NCBI GenBank assembly: GCA_034401795.1
Contig: CM067374.1
Span: 132,454,300 to 132,518,299 of the forward strand
Reading direction: 5' to 3'
Length of the DNA stretch: 64,000 nucleotides
Source: Chaetoderma sp. LZ-2023a
Taxonomy: Eukaryota > Mollusca > Caudofoveata > Chaetodermatida > Chaetodermatidae
Below the pieces are notes generated by a model. It saw only the letters and a program-made list of their open reading frames with translations, was not told the DNA's origin and searched no databases. Below are positions 38,080 to 49,699 of the stretch, one piece after another (positions within the stretch are counted from its first letter, which is position 1; each line of letters starts with the position of its first letter). Both the position numbers and the translations under genes were made by a program.

Positions 38080-38205
38080 GAACCCCGTACGCGCACGAGC
38101 GCGCACACATGCACTGGCGTACACGCATGAACGCATGCATGAACACTCGCACGCAATCACACATTCACGCACGCATAATCGCACACACGCACGTACGCAC
38201 TCACG
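38080..38205. repeat. Degenerate CGCA-rich repeat
   Basis: GCACGCAC-like stretches with interruptions, similar in composition to 13890-13957. Confidence 0.7.
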
Positions 38206-38625
38206 GTTGATGTGATCTCAAACATCTCTTTACCCAGTTCCTGATATTCTGCCATTTCCTTGCTGTTCCATCTGGTTTTTGCCTCCCTCCTGTATCGCGC
38301 AGTGGCTAATAATGGATGCTACACGGCCGACCCCTGATGCAAAACCCTTACAAATCCGGTACAAAGTGTTTCGCTGTAAAACAACGTTATTGGCATTCCT
38401 GAGGAACCACCACCCGCCCATCTTCCGTAACCCCTGCCTCTCGACACAAACACCTCGCGAGTTAATCACGCGAGTATTATAAGCAACATTTCAGGTATTT
38501 TTAGACGTCTAAATTACCACTATAACCTACATACGTGTTCATCATTTTCCGGGTATTGCGAATTAGTTGCTTGGTACGTACTCGACATGTGTTTTTGATG
38601 AAATGTGAAGAATAGTCCTCGCTAA
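38206..38625. other. Unassigned GC-richer stretch
   Basis: A minus-strand frame of 79 codons covers 38230-38469 (…GGWWFLRNANNVVLQR…). I do not recognise it. Composition differs slightly from the neighbourhood, so a decayed repeat is as likely as an exon. Confidence 0.3.
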
Positions 38626-38628
38626 CGC

Positions 38629-38705
38629 AGTTTACTGGGCCGGCACTGGACCAATAAGACTCCGCAGGCCCAGTATTGACCCAGTATCGGCCCTGTAAGC
38701 TGCGT
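38629..38705. repeat. Family E hairpin
   Basis: TTTACTGGGCCGGCACTGG pairs imperfectly with CCAGTATCGGCCCTGTAA. Confidence 0.55.
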
Positions 38706-38859
38706 TTTGAGAATTATGTGATGTTCTTAGTAGGTTTGCAAACATGCCATTAGATAAACCGAATTAGTCATGTGACGAGTAATAGCATCCCACACACTAA
38801 AGATATGCCATTACACGGCTTAAAAAGATTCCTTGAAAATATATGCATTTCTTAATGTT

Positions 38860-39065
38860 CTAAGCACTCATACCAGCCAAAAACGGCTTAAGCAGTGGTT
38901 TTGAGAAATGGCCATTTGCAGACCAAGAGAAGACAGAGCCAGCCACCACAGTGGTAAATTTTCTAAAATAGTCTTCTCATGGTCTGCAAATAGATATTTT
39001 CTGAGAAAATTGAAATTTTCTTGAACAAATTCGAGGTTTAAATGTTTTTTAAAAATCAGTTGCAT
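38860..39065 (-). mobile_element. Degraded family D fragment
   Basis: GGCCATTTGCAGACCAAGAG and CCACAGTGGTAAATTTTC with ATAGTCTTCTC flank a mostly lost hairpin. Confidence 0.5.
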
Positions 39066-39540
39066 TATGCATATATGGTGGATTCCACCGAAATTAGGTC
39101 AAGTACCAGATTATCGTTCTTTGATCCAGTACTCATACTATGCATGGTGTTGCTTTATGAAACAGGCTTATGTTGATAGATGACTTCAGGCCCTATCAGG
39201 ACATTTATATTTCCCCTTAAGTTTCATGACATTTTATACTAGAAAATGGTCTTGGAATACTCCAAAAATGGTTTAAAAGTACGTTCTACAGCTAAAGGTT
39301 AAGATTCGTGATTAATAAGATAGATTGACATTATTGGAAATCCAGATCAAACCTGATACTATTCTATCTTGAACACGATCCATAACTAAAGTTTGGTCAA
39401 ATCGGTTAATCGGTTCCAGAAATATCTAAGAAGTTATTGTTGGTTTGCTTGGCGTCTATCGTGTTCCTGATTCCGGGTCCCATTCACGCGACATCTAGGC
39501 TGGTTTTATTTCAGTCTATTATTGGTAACTCCCCTAGTTT
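39066..39540. other. No recognisable feature
   Basis: Unassigned, moderately AT-rich sequence. Confidence 0.45.
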
Positions 39541-39544
39541 TATC

Positions 39545-39665
39545 CTCGGTACCCACTTATACTCCTGGGTGGAGAGAGGCGACGAGGAGTGAAGGAGGCT
39601 GCCCATGTCTGCAGCAATTAACAGCCGGCAACCAGAGACGCGATCTCGCTACCGCCTCTTCTACC
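39545..39665 (-). mobile_element. Possible SINE or LINE-tail fragment
   Basis: GGTACCCACTTATACTCCTG followed by GGTGGAGAGAGGCGACGAG resembles a block I recall as widely dispersed in short interspersed repeats of marine invertebrate and fish genomes. No A or B box is seen here. Followed by CAA/CGA trinucleotide repeats at 39728-39830. Confidence 0.35.
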
Positions 39666-39727
39666 GGTCTGTATCGCCATTGATTCAAATTATTTATTTC
39701 AATTTTGTTATTTGTTGGTGCTTCAAA

Positions 39728-39830
39728 CAACAACAACAACAACAACAAAATCAAGAACAACAACGGCGGGGACGACGACGACGACGACGACGACAACAAC
39801 AACAAAAACAACAACAACTCAAATGTACCA
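39728..39830. repeat. (CAA)n / (GAC)n microsatellite
   Basis: CAACAACAACAA, then GACGACGACGACGACGAC, then CAA again. Open frames rich in Gln or Ser are artefacts. Confidence 0.9.
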
Positions 39831-39984
39831 TTGCACAATATACAAACGCCAATTCTAAGGATCGCAGGATCTTGTAAGCAGTAAACCGTTCAGAAGTCAA
39901 CACATCCTACTAGTAAATTTACAGAATTAATCAGATGGAAATAACATATCAGTTTTCTACCTTAGCACCTTGACGAATTCACGG

Positions 39985-40085
39985 TGCGGTGCTCATTTAC
40001 GTCATTCATGACGTCATACTCGTCACCTAGTTGATTATGACGTCATATGATGGATGGATAAACTGGAAAGGTACATTAATCTTGT
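39985..40085 (-). mobile_element. Family A left-end fragment, reversed
   Basis: TTTACGTCATTCATGACGTC, then GATTATGACGTCATATGATG and AAACTGGAAAGGTACATT. Confidence 0.65.
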
Positions 40086-41130
40086 TGTGTGAACAATGAA
40101 TTGATACTCAAAGACTCAAACTAAAACCCAGACAAGACATGTGTATCACGCTCAATGAATCACGAAAAGTAGGTCAGGTTGATCTAGTTTTGCGAGGCAA
40201 AACACCAATAACCTACAATGCACCCATACACCAGGTTGCTGTATACCAAAATAACTCTAATGGCATGCGCCAGCTTTAACGCAGCTAAAGGACCAGATAC
40301 TATAATGTTGTTTTATTTTGTTTACCTCATCTGTTGAATATTTTAACGCGAACATTACCTGGATTTGTTGACGCGTAATATATATGCTTCAATTCTAATT
40401 TCAACTTTTCAACGTTAACACCTGATCATGTGGCCTTTTCCATTCCTGCACAATCTCAACTCCCTTTGGGAGCATACAGCCATACTACGGTTAAATTCTC
40501 TCAAAACTCGCCTCTGTAGTGAGCTTGAGAAATATTTATTTTCAGGCCCAGCATGGCCAGCAAACATTCTTGAAAATTTGCCACTGTAATGACTGGCTCA
40601 GACTAGGCTTACGCCATTACATGATTAAATCGAAAATAGTGATTTTTTTTTAAATCGTGAATTCACACGATTAAAAATTAAATAACAGACCAGTTCTGGT
40701 CACATATTCCTCGACCAAATACTGTACGATTTTTCAAGAACTCAAGGTGGATTACTTTGGTGATTACAGACAGATGTCAGTTAAAGGCAATTCCAGTAAA
40801 TGTCTCGTGCGGAGGGGTGTATTTCCGAAATTTGAACTGAATCAATGCAGGCTCATTGACGTTGCCAAACGGAAACTAAATATTTTACGATTTTTCAAGA
40901 AATCCAGAGGTTAACTCATTTTGCCGATATGCAATCCACAGCGAGGTCATAAGGAATTGACATTCCAAATTTGTAATGAATCCACGCAGACTAATTGAAG
41001 TTATTGAGCGGAAACTATAGTCCCCGTTGACGATGTCGGGGGGGGGGGGTGCAGGGCGTAGGGGTGGTGTGGTGACGGGGACTAATAATCGAATAATTGT
41101 CAATAATTCTACTGCATAAAATATTGCAAA
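40086..41130. other. Mostly unassigned; repeat traces
   Basis: 40160-40260 resembles 50722-50800 (shared GAAAAGTAGGTCA and TGCACCCATACACC), so it is a dispersed repeat. 40535-40610 has one family D arm (CCACTGTAATGACTGGCTC). A G11 run is at 41039-41049. No gene signal. Confidence 0.45.
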
Positions 41131-41149
41131 ACCTACCTTTTAATTTCTC

Positions 41150-41250
41150 TTTAATGGTTTAATTGACATTTTGCTCAGTGAATCTATGTCCATTTGCAGG
41201 TCAAGAGAAGACGATTTTTGAAAATGTATCATTGGATCTCTTTGAAAATA
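41150..41250 (+). repeat. Family D fragment flanking the large transposon (left)
   Basis: TTTAATGGTTTAATTGACAT, then TCCATTTGCAGGTCAAGAGA, is the family D flank. A diverged direct copy lies just outside the other end (47172-47275). Confidence 0.5.
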
Positions 41251-41295
41251 CATTCTATTTATAGGATTGGAGTCGTTTCAATATATTTTGATTAA

Positions 41296-41588
41296 TAGTG
41301 GGGCGGATATGTAACAAATTTGAGGTAAGATGTTCCATTCTTGCAGAAAGCATGAAATTTGGCATATAGGTGCTTTAAGGTATGCTGAACATAATTAGAT
41401 GCGGTGCCACGTGATTCTACTAAGGGAACCCATTCAAAATGGCGGATTCAAAATGGCCGCCTTCCCAGCGGAAAATCTGCATTACTCAAGTTCTAGATGG
41501 AGTAGAGGGCTGGAAGTGATGTCAAATTAAGGGTTTCTTGGGTCACTGGTTATGATTTTACCCATTACAATACTCTAAATAGATAAAC
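41296..41588 (+). repeat. Left terminal inverted repeat of the 5.9 kb transposon
   Basis: Pairs with 46885-47167. The paired CAAAATGGC motifs are YY1-core-like (CCATNTT on the other strand) and occur twice in each end. Confidence 0.9.
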
Positions 41589-41615
41589 ATGCTGAAAAAT
41601 ATATTATTAGGCCCC

Positions 41616-41616
<1 letters not shown>

Positions 41617-41676
<60 letters not shown>

Positions 41677-41777
41677 GTCGTTGTTGTTGTTGTTGTTGTT
41701 GTTGTTGTTGCTGTTGTTGTTGTTGTTGTTGTTGTTGTTGTGGTCGTCGTCGTCGTCGTCGTCGTCGTTGTTGTTGT
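41617..41777. repeat. (TTA)n then (TTG)n / (TCG)n microsatellite inside the transposon
   Basis: About 60 bp of TTA followed by about 95 bp of TTG/TCG between the left inverted repeat and the gene. Tyr- and Cys-rich open frames here are artefacts. Confidence 0.95.
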
Positions 41778-42097
41778 AACATTTGTAAATTAGTAGTATT
41801 ACTGCTAAACGTTTGTATACACATGTTCCGGGCGGAACATTTTAGAAACAAATCTTCGCTACTCAAAACAATTGGTCTACACGTTTTCACCAGTAAAAGT
41901 AATTGTATGCCAGCCCCTCGATTCGCCAAGCATTATTTCGTTGCGGATTTCCGTATAATTATTGTAGTTTCCTAAACTCACACTGACTTTAAATATATCA
42001 GGAGAATACATAGCTGCATAGCAATCACGCACACGAGTATTGTGCTCTGCTTATTGACAGAGACAATAGCCTATTATATTCTCGCATTCAAGTCAAT

Positions 42098-45000
42098 ATG
42101 TCAAAGAAAGTGAAATTGACATCTGATCCCACAGTGGATTTAGCACACACGAACTGGTCCCTGTATTTTATTTGCCAACAGTCCACAACGGAGCATCTCA
42201 TAGATCCATGTAGTAACACAAATCGTGACAATGTGCTTACAAGTTATAGGTCATTAGCTGATAACCTTGATAGGCTACAGCAACTCCATGCCCTTCCATC
42301 ATACCTGGATTTATGTAGGTTGAATGATGGATCTGGAATTGCGGAGACGCTCATAGAAAACTGTGCTAGGTGGCACAAATCTTGTTGGCATCTCTGTAGC
42401 CGGGCTCGGGTTGATCGCGCCGTGAAAAGAAATGCGAAATTAGAATCCAGCGAGGATCTCAGGTCACCAGTCAAATCTAGATTGAGGTCTAATTTCACTA
42501 TGCCAAGTATAAATGACCCCACTCAACCACTGTGCTTTTTCTGTGACCAACCGATAGAGCATGACATTCACAGAGCCGCAACAGCAAAATTTGACCAAAA
42601 CATACGCAAAATGGTGACAGAACTGACAGATACAAAATTTCTTGCTAAAATGTCATTTGGAGACATGACAGCATTGGATGCTACTTACCACAAGACTTGT
42701 TTGACAAAACTATACACACGACATAGATCTCTTTCGAGAAGTGAATCTTATATTGCTGATGATATAAAACCCGACTCTGTTGCTCTTGCAGAGCTAATAT
42801 CATACATGGAAGATCGTCAAGCCTCTGAGCATCCTATTGGCAGCATATTTAAGCTTTCTGATTTAACACAATTATACACTCACCGTCTTGAATAACTTGG
42901 TGGTGCTATGCCAAGTAAGATTAACTCTACCAGGTTGAAGGAAAAGATCCTGTCGAAAATGCCAAATGTGGAGTCAAACAAGAGTAACTATGAAGTGATT
43001 CTCACATTCAATAAAGACATAGGCGATGCTCTATTACTAGCCACCAAAAATGATTCTGATAGTGACGCAATTGCGTTGATGAGGGCAGCTCAAATTATCG
43101 GCAGAGATTTTTCAGATTAAGTATGATTGCAAGGGTTCACTTGATGCTGACCAGTATGGCAACATACCTCAATCACTTGTTACTTTAGTTCAGATGATAC
43201 TTGGCGGTACAAACATTCATAATCAAAATGAGAATTCCCAAACTATCAAGGGGGAAGTGTCGTCATTGACCCAGCTACTCATCTTTAATGCCATTAAAAG
43301 AGCGCGTAAAAGCAGTATGGGAACTCGCGATAATCCTGATCGTGAAACAGCATTGCCACTCTACCTAGGCCTACTAATTCATGCCAAAACGCGAAAGCGG
43401 GAGCTTGTGGATGAACTCTTCAGACATGGACTTTCAGTATCCTACGATCGCGTCATGCAGATCTCGACAGATGTAGGAAATAAGGCTATAGACATGTTTA
43501 AAAAGGATGGGGTTGTTTGTCCGACTAACTTGCATGGTAATCTGTTCACAACTGGGAACCTTGATAACATAGACCATAATCCTACATTCACATCAGCACG
43601 AACTGCATTCCATGGGACAGCAATCTCATTAACACAACATTGTTCAGACACAAATACTGGGGTCATTCGAACTCTTGAACAATTGACACCAAACGTTGTA
43701 CAAAAGTCCCCCACCATCCATCCATTACCCGAGACGCACACAGTTGTGAATCCAGCTGCTTTCCCAAGTGATAATCCTCTGCCTTCTCGAGCTGTTGATC
43801 CTTTGATTCCCAGTGATACCATAGTAATCTTAGATAAGACTCAAATTGCGTGGCTGGACAAGATAAACGAACACTCGATCGAGGGCGATATGTATGGGAC
43901 AGATGACATATCGTGGGCAGCTCACTTTGCTAGTTTGCCAGATGTCCCACCTCCGCCAGCAATTACTGGACTTTTGCTGCTCTCGTGACAACGCTCATAG
44001 TTTGGCTATGGTGAAACATGGTATGGATTTAATTCAGCAAGCTACACAGCATATCAATCATGGACATGTGCCAGTCATCACTCTTGATCAGCCTGTGTAT
44101 GCTATTGCAAAGAAGATACAATGGTATTGGCCCCTTCTATATGGCGAGGATAGAGGATAAGTATGTGGTGATGATGGGTGGACTTAACATTGAGATGGCG
44201 CTACTCAATGTGTTGGGAGACTGGCTAAGCAACAGTGGATGGGTGGCTGTGATGACAACAGCTAATGTAACTACAGAAGGCCGAGCCGATGCCATTCAAA
44301 CATCACGAGGGCAATGGGCACACCAGGTGACATCCGCTGCTCTCTATGTATTGCAGAAACGTGCATATGCAGCCTCAGAGGGCACACTGCCATTCGAAGA
44401 CTGGTGTCAGCAGAAGGAAACAGACCACGCACAGTTAAGTACTGGAATTCAGTCTTGAAATTAGAGCTGCTGCTTCTTCAATTCATGAGAGCTCAGCGAG
44501 AGGCCAATTTCCCATTGCATGTAGAGACATTGGGCAAGATTATCCCGTGGATGTTTACCCTGGATCATGTACACTATGCACGATGGCTCAGCATCCATGT
44601 GGCTGATCTGTTGCAACTTGAGAACCGATGCCCACTTGTACATAGGAAATTTGTTGAAGGAAACTTCGTTACTCAGAAAACGGCTCACAAGTTCTCAGCC
44701 TTGGCACATGATCAAATCCACGAGCAGCAAAATACTATTCTGAAGGGCGATGGTGGAATTATCGGAATCACAGAAAATGAAGCTGATTTGAAACGATGGA
44801 TGGTGTCAGGCCCAGAAATAGGATGGATGATCAGCGAGTACGAAGTGAAACATAGACACAGAAATATCAATGATAACTGTCACCATGAGCAGGTTCCGAG
44901 TAAGCAGAAATTGTTTGCTTTAAACACAATTTGTCTTATTGATGCAATCGAGGAAATGGGAAACCCATTTTTAGATGACAGTTTTGACTTAGTGACTCTA

Positions 45001-46641
45001 GATACCAAAGTCATTATGTCCGAGTCTGTAGCGAATGCGATCCGAACAGCAGAAGAACTAGGCATCAGAGAGTACCACGCATTCGTCGCAGATCGACTAT
45101 CTGTATCATCAAAATCGGTATATGACCCAATCCAAAAGAACAATTTGGCTTTGTTCAAATCAAAACAGAGGAAGGGTACCAGAACCAACAAGAAGCTTGT
45201 TGCAATGAAGAGAGATGTACAGTTATTCTCTAGACTGTACATTTCCTGCCAATCCAGAAACGGAGACCTTGATTCATTCTTTGAGCATGAGAATCATCCA
45301 TGGCCACCACCCACCCATCCCCCCCACCACCCCCCCCAACCCCCACCCATCACTTGCTGAGAGCAACGCAATGCGCCAAGGCAGCAAATCAGATCTGATG
45401 GGATGTTTGGAAGCATTAGTAGCTCGTGCAGCTGATTGTCCAGACGTTGAAGTGATGATCATTGACGGAGCAGCTATGATGCATAATCTAGATCCCAAGA
45501 ATTCAAACGTGGTTGTGAACACATTTGGAGATTTTGCAGAGCACGTCTTCCTCCCACACATTGCTAGACAACTACAGACGGTTAAAAGATTGGATGTTGT
45601 ATGGGACGTGTATAAGGCGGGAAGCTTAAAGACACACGCTAGAGATTTACGGGGACATGGTGAAGCTCTTTGTGTTGCATCGAGTACAAGACTCCCTCAG
45701 AATTGGAAAACTTTCCTACGAGTTGATGCAAACAAAACAGGCCTCTTCACTCGAGCTACCAGAAGGAAAGATACTCGTCACAACATGTGAGGATAACGTG
45801 CTGATGAGGCCAGAGCATGACGTCTCACAACTCGCGCAATGCATGCAAGATGAAGCAGATGGTAGAATGTTGCTCCACGCCTTCCATGCATATCACCAAG
45901 GTTATCGAACAATAATGATTCATGCTACAGATACAGACGTCGTAGTCCTAGCCGTGCGGACAGCAAGCTTTCTTCATGGGTGTGATCTCTGGGTCGCATT
46001 CGGCCATGGGAAGACCTTCCGCTATGTATCAGCTCATGGCATTGCAACAGTTTTGGGTGCAGAAGCGTCACAAGTACTGCTATTTATGTATGCTTTCTCT
46101 GGGTGTGACACTTTGTCTGCATTTTGTGGGATTAGCAAGAAGACAGCATGGGAAGTTTGGAGGACTTCAGATCTATTCAAGTCACTATTTAGGAGACTGT
46201 CTGATGCCCCGCCATCTCTGTGTGACAATGACATGGAAACGCTGGAGAGGTTTGTCGTACTACTGTACAAACGCACATCACCATTGTTAAAGGTTAATGA
46301 GGCACGAAAACGGCTTTTCGCTTTTGGCAACAGGCAGCTAGAAAACATTCCTCCGACCAGTGCAGCTCTGCTGCAACACCAAACGTGCTGCGTTTCAGGC
46401 AGGTCATCTTTGGGGCCAATCACTCCACGCAAATGCAAAAACGCCATCGCCAGCTGACTGGGGTTGGGTCAGAGATGGAGACACTTGGTCACCGCAATGG
46501 AGTTTGCTTGCAGACGCATCTAAGGCATGCCGGGAACTGGTGAAATGTGCTTGCAAAAGTAATTGCACTGGCAGATACAAATGCTATAAATCCAACTTAC
46601 CTTGTACACAGTTGTGCTCATGCGGTGCACAGCGTGTGTGA
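42098..46641 (+). pseudogene. Transposase with zinc-finger, FEN/PIN-like nuclease and CXC regions, broken
   Basis: Reads in order on one strand but changes frame. 42098-43118 has two related Cys/His modules: C26..H93-x2-C96-x3-C100, and C146-x2-C149..H198-x2-C201, counting from the ATG. 43120-44450 includes VITLDQPVYAIAKKIQW and MMGGLNIEMALLNVLGDWL. 44450-45300 includes ARWLSIHVADLL, HEQQNTILKGDGG and a RRWM-like RWMVSGPEIGWM. I take this middle as the catalytic part. 45360-46300 is a FEN/PIN fold: Asp in MIIDG (45464), Glu/Asp in QDEADGRM, Asp-Thr-Asp in ATDTDVVVLA, then FSGCDTLSAF. 46527-46641 is a tesmin-type CXC cysteine cluster (VKCACKSNC, CYKSNLPCTQLCSCG). Breaks: a TAA at 42893-42895 and about seven frame changes, one in a C-rich slippage tract near 45300-45350. 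Start chosen at the first ATG after the microsatellite. Confidence 0.8.
45298..45353. repeat. C-rich slippage tract inside the transposase gene
   Basis: CCACCACCCACCCATCCCCC-type sequence encodes a Pro/His run (PPPTHPPHHPPQPPP) at the join between the transposase and nuclease parts. The frame changes across it. Confidence 0.7.
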
Positions 46642-46884
46642 CGTCTGTGAATCATGATTCAACAATCAACAGCATCATGTATAGCCTTGCATACTCTTAA
46701 TAGGACAATTGAACGTATCTATAACGACCATTACTTGGTTCGATATTAAGAAATCAAGTAATTAAAACTATTTCTAGATGCTATATTGCTTTTGTTCTCA
46801 AGAGATGCATCTTTTAGATAACACATCTTAAAGAGCCACCGCCTTTTGACATCAAACACAGGTGGTCGCTATAGAAGGATTGAT

Positions 46885-47167
46885 ATTTACATATTTAGAG
46901 TATTGTAGTGAGTAGAATTATAACGTTTGATCCATGAAAGCCCTAATTTGACATTAATCCCATCTCTCTACTCCGTCTAGAGCTCGAGTAATGCAAATTT
47001 TCCGCTGGGAAGGCGGCCATTTTGAATCCGCCATTTTGAATGGGTTCCCTTGGTAGAATCACGTTCCACCGCATCTAATTATGATCAGGATACCTTAAAC
47101 CACCTATATGCCAAATTTCATGCTTTCTGCCAGAATGGAACATCTTTTTCACATATCCGCCCTACTA
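46885..47167 (-). repeat. Right terminal inverted repeat of the 5.9 kb transposon
   Basis: Reverse complement of 41296-41588. Includes GAAGGCGGCCATTTTGAATC and ends CATATCCGCCCTACTA, followed by TAA. Confidence 0.9.
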
Positions 47168-47171
47168 TAAT

Positions 47172-47400
47172 CCTTAAAGGACTAAATTAAACGTATTTAC
47201 TTATTGCATATCCATTTGCACGGTAAGAGGAATATTTTTGTAAATTTGCTATTGGAATGGCTGGGAAAATCGTCTCCACTTGGCCTGCAAACGAACATTC
47301 CACTACAGAGGCCGGATTTGTCGGGCTTTGGCAAGAAAAAGTTAAATATCTGTTTTTTTAGTAAAGATAAAGGGAGGGTAACTCTCAAAAGCTTTTATTT
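47172..47400 (+). repeat. Family D fragment flanking the large transposon (right)
   Basis: TTAAAGGACTAAATTAAACG, then CCATTTGCACGGTAAGAGGA and GCTATTGGAATGGCTGGG, then GGCCTGCAAACGAAC. It is in the same orientation as the left fragment. Confidence 0.5.
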
Positions 47401-47572
47401 TTTTAGTTAATAGTTACGTCCCTTGAGCAACTATATTGAAAGTTAACCAAGGTCATGGTGGTTTCTAACCAATAATATTCATTTTCGCGATTTTCAAACT
47501 AGATATATAGATGATCATTTTGATCCGATTGTGGTATGAATAGCTCTAAAGATAACAATATGTGCTACCCCT

Positions 47573-47881
47573 AAACAATGGGCCTTTCCAAGTTATCCAT
47601 CCATCATATGACGTCATAATCAACTACGTGACGTGTAGGATGACGTCATAATCATAGCATCTTGAATGATTCGAAAATATCCGTCATTAGCGCATAATAG
47701 TCCGACACGTTGTACCAATTGCATGTCTTTATCATTTGATAAATATTTTGTTTAATATTTCGAAACTTCTAGAAATTGATAGGCAGGAAGTTCAGGGACC
47801 GATCGATCACAACATGAGTGAGATATGGGTGGAGCTTAGCTAGTGATGGACGGGGCATAGCTAAAACTGGAAAGGTCCATT
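47573..47881 (+). mobile_element. Family A, hairpin deleted
   Basis: Begins CAATGGGCCTTTCCAAG, has TGACGTCAT twice, loses the hairpin between TTCGAAACTTC and TAGAAATTGATAGG, and ends AAAACTGGAAAGGTCCATTT. Confidence 0.8.
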
Positions 47882-48106
47882 TACTATAGATTCCAATGGG
47901 AAATTGATATTTGACCTTTATTATCCAGAAACTAGATCAGACTGACCTAGTTATGATATGAGCGGTAGCCAGAGCCGGAATCGGACTAAGGCAACGGCTA
48001 ACAGGGGCTACAGCACCAGGGACTTGACAAATACGGCTTACAAATCAAAAACATTTATCACATTTTACCCTTTTTACGTGCAATCTCACGTTTACAGCCC
48101 GAGGCA

Positions 48107-48160
48107 TCACCAACTTTCAGTCAAATTGGTTTCAAAATATTCAACAGCATTTTGAGACAT
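48107..48160 (+). repeat. Family A hairpin arm fragment
   Basis: GTCAAATTGGTTTCAAAATA with TTCAACAGC is the second arm of family A, isolated. Confidence 0.55.
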
Positions 48161-48186
48161 ATTTAACGAATGCATTATGTTTGTGA

Positions 48187-48228
48187 GGAGCAGCAGCAGC
48201 AGCGGCGGCGGCGGCGGCGGCGGCGGCG

Positions 48229-48295
<67 letters not shown>

Positions 48296-48320
48296 CAGTG
48301 GCAGCAGTAGCAGCAGCAGC
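48187..48320. repeat. (AGC)n (GGC)n (AGT)n microsatellite
   Basis: Compound trinucleotide run. Poly-Ser and poly-Leu open frames on both strands are artefacts. Confidence 0.95.
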
Positions 48321-48950
48321 CCTTCCCTCCTTGACTCATTCGATATGGAGTACCAAAGACTACTTAGCGCTGCCACCCCCATCCCCCACCCCCACACCAC
48401 CCCCCCCCCCCAGCCCAAAATAGACTTGGGCTGGCTATAATGGTAGGTTAATCTCAAATGTGCCAACCCACTACTCAATAGCTCAAAATGGGTTACTGAA
48501 GAAATATCCTTCCATACTGTAGAAAATGTTAAAGGGGGATAACTCTGGAGATCGAATTTGAATCAAACAGAAAAGAAACACATTGAAGCCGCTGTAAAAT
48601 AGCTTATTTACTTGGGTTTTTTTTATTTCGAAACAATATAAGGTATATTATTATCTTGTCTCTCATCTACGACAATTCGAAATTCTATGTTATGTATGGT
48701 AACGTTAAACAATATAGTACTGCGAAATGTACAATGTCCATTTGGAACGTCTTCAACAACAACAACAACAACAACACACGCAATAATGAAGAGTGGTAAC
48801 ACGGCCTGCATCCCTGAGCGAGTGAATTGCAAAATAAAAATTACAGAAACATATAAAACAGAGACAGATTAATAAAATAGGAACGGATGGTAATTTTTTC
48901 AGCACCAAAAGCCATCATTGATTATATAAAATGCAGAGGAGCTGAGACGA
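48321..48950. other. No gene recognised
   Basis: Contains a C-rich run at 48377-48411 and a short (CAA)n at 48756-48776. Nothing else identifiable. Confidence 0.45.
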
Positions 48951-48956
48951 GTAATT

Positions 48957-49313
48957 CACCTTTCCAGTTTATCCATCCATCACATGACGTCATAATCAAC
49001 TACGTGGGGTGTAGGATAACGTCACAAATGATTCTACGCGGAATAGTCCAACACGTTGTCCGAATTGTATGTCTTTGCTATTTAATAAACATGATGTTGA
49101 ATATTTTGAAACTAATTTGACTGGGCGCTGTTGCTACCATAGGCAGCAACATCACCCAGTCGAATTCGTTTCAAAATATTCAACAGCTTACCTGCATAGT
49201 TTTCTGGAAATTGATAGTCAATGAGTTCAGAGATCGATCCCAACACGGGCAAAGTGTGGGTGGAGCCTAGCTACAGATGGGAGGGGCATAGCTAAAAATG
49301 GAAAGGTCAATTG
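48957..49313 (+). mobile_element. Family A, best full-length reference copy
   Basis: ACCTTTCCAGTTTATCCATC, then ATGACGTCATAATCAACTAC, TTGTCCGAATTGTATGTC, hairpin 49093-49189 with GCTGTTGCTACC / GGCAGCAACATC at its centre, AGCTTACCTGCATAG, GATCGATCCCAACACG, GGTGGAGCCTAGCTACAG, and an end at AAAATGGAAAGGTCAATTG. Outer ends are inverted (about 20 bp) and the central hairpin has arms of about 45 bp. Confidence 0.85.
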
Positions 49314-49424
49314 GCAAGTTAAATTATCTTTGATGAAATAAAATTACCCACTGATGTGACTGGCTTTTAACACTTTGTCCCCGAAAACACAAAATACGAT
49401 AAATTCGTTCATGTTATAACAAAT

Positions 49425-49510
49425 GTTCTGTTGAATATTTTGAAACTAATTTAGTCTGAAGCTGTTGCTGGCCCGGCTAAATTATTTTCAAAATATTCAA
49501 CAGCTTTACA
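49425..49510 (+). mobile_element. A-like hairpin
   Basis: TGTTGAATATTTTGAAACTA and TTTTCAAAATATTCAACAGC arms. The typical A flanks are absent. Confidence 0.65.
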
Positions 49511-49699
49511 CGCATGGATGCCTGGAAGATTCTGGTACTTCCGGGTCCGAAGGGTTAAAAATGGACTAGCCATAAATGTTTGAATGAAATCAAAATTATA
49601 TGAATTTATGAAGAAAATTTGTTTAGACTTTGAAATATATTATTTAGAAAATCATGAAATTAGTATTTGTGAACTAATTCATATTGTTTTCTATGAATT

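Larger units (their letters stand above)
41296..47167 (+). mobile_element. 5.9 kb DNA transposon with about 280-bp inverted repeats, Academ-like
   Basis: Termini are TAGTGGGGCGGATATG at the left and the complement of TAGTAGGGCGGATATG at the right. They are flanked by TAA at 41293-41295 and 47168-47170, a 3-bp target duplication. About 280 bases at each end match in inverted orientation with roughly one difference in six. They include CCATTCAAAATGGCGG, AAAATGGCCGCCTTCC and AATACTCTAAATA. Inside is one long plus-strand gene. Long inverted repeats, a 3-bp duplication, a zinc-finger transposase and an XPG/FEN-type nuclease are, from memory, features of Academ elements; the superfamily call is inference, the transposon call is not. 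The gene has about eight breaks, so the element cannot move itself. Confidence 0.85.

Noticed and set aside
41296-47167. A Polinton or other capsid-bearing element
   Set aside because: Too short, no polymerase, integrase or capsid-like region; the 3-bp duplication and domain set fit a plain DNA transposon better.
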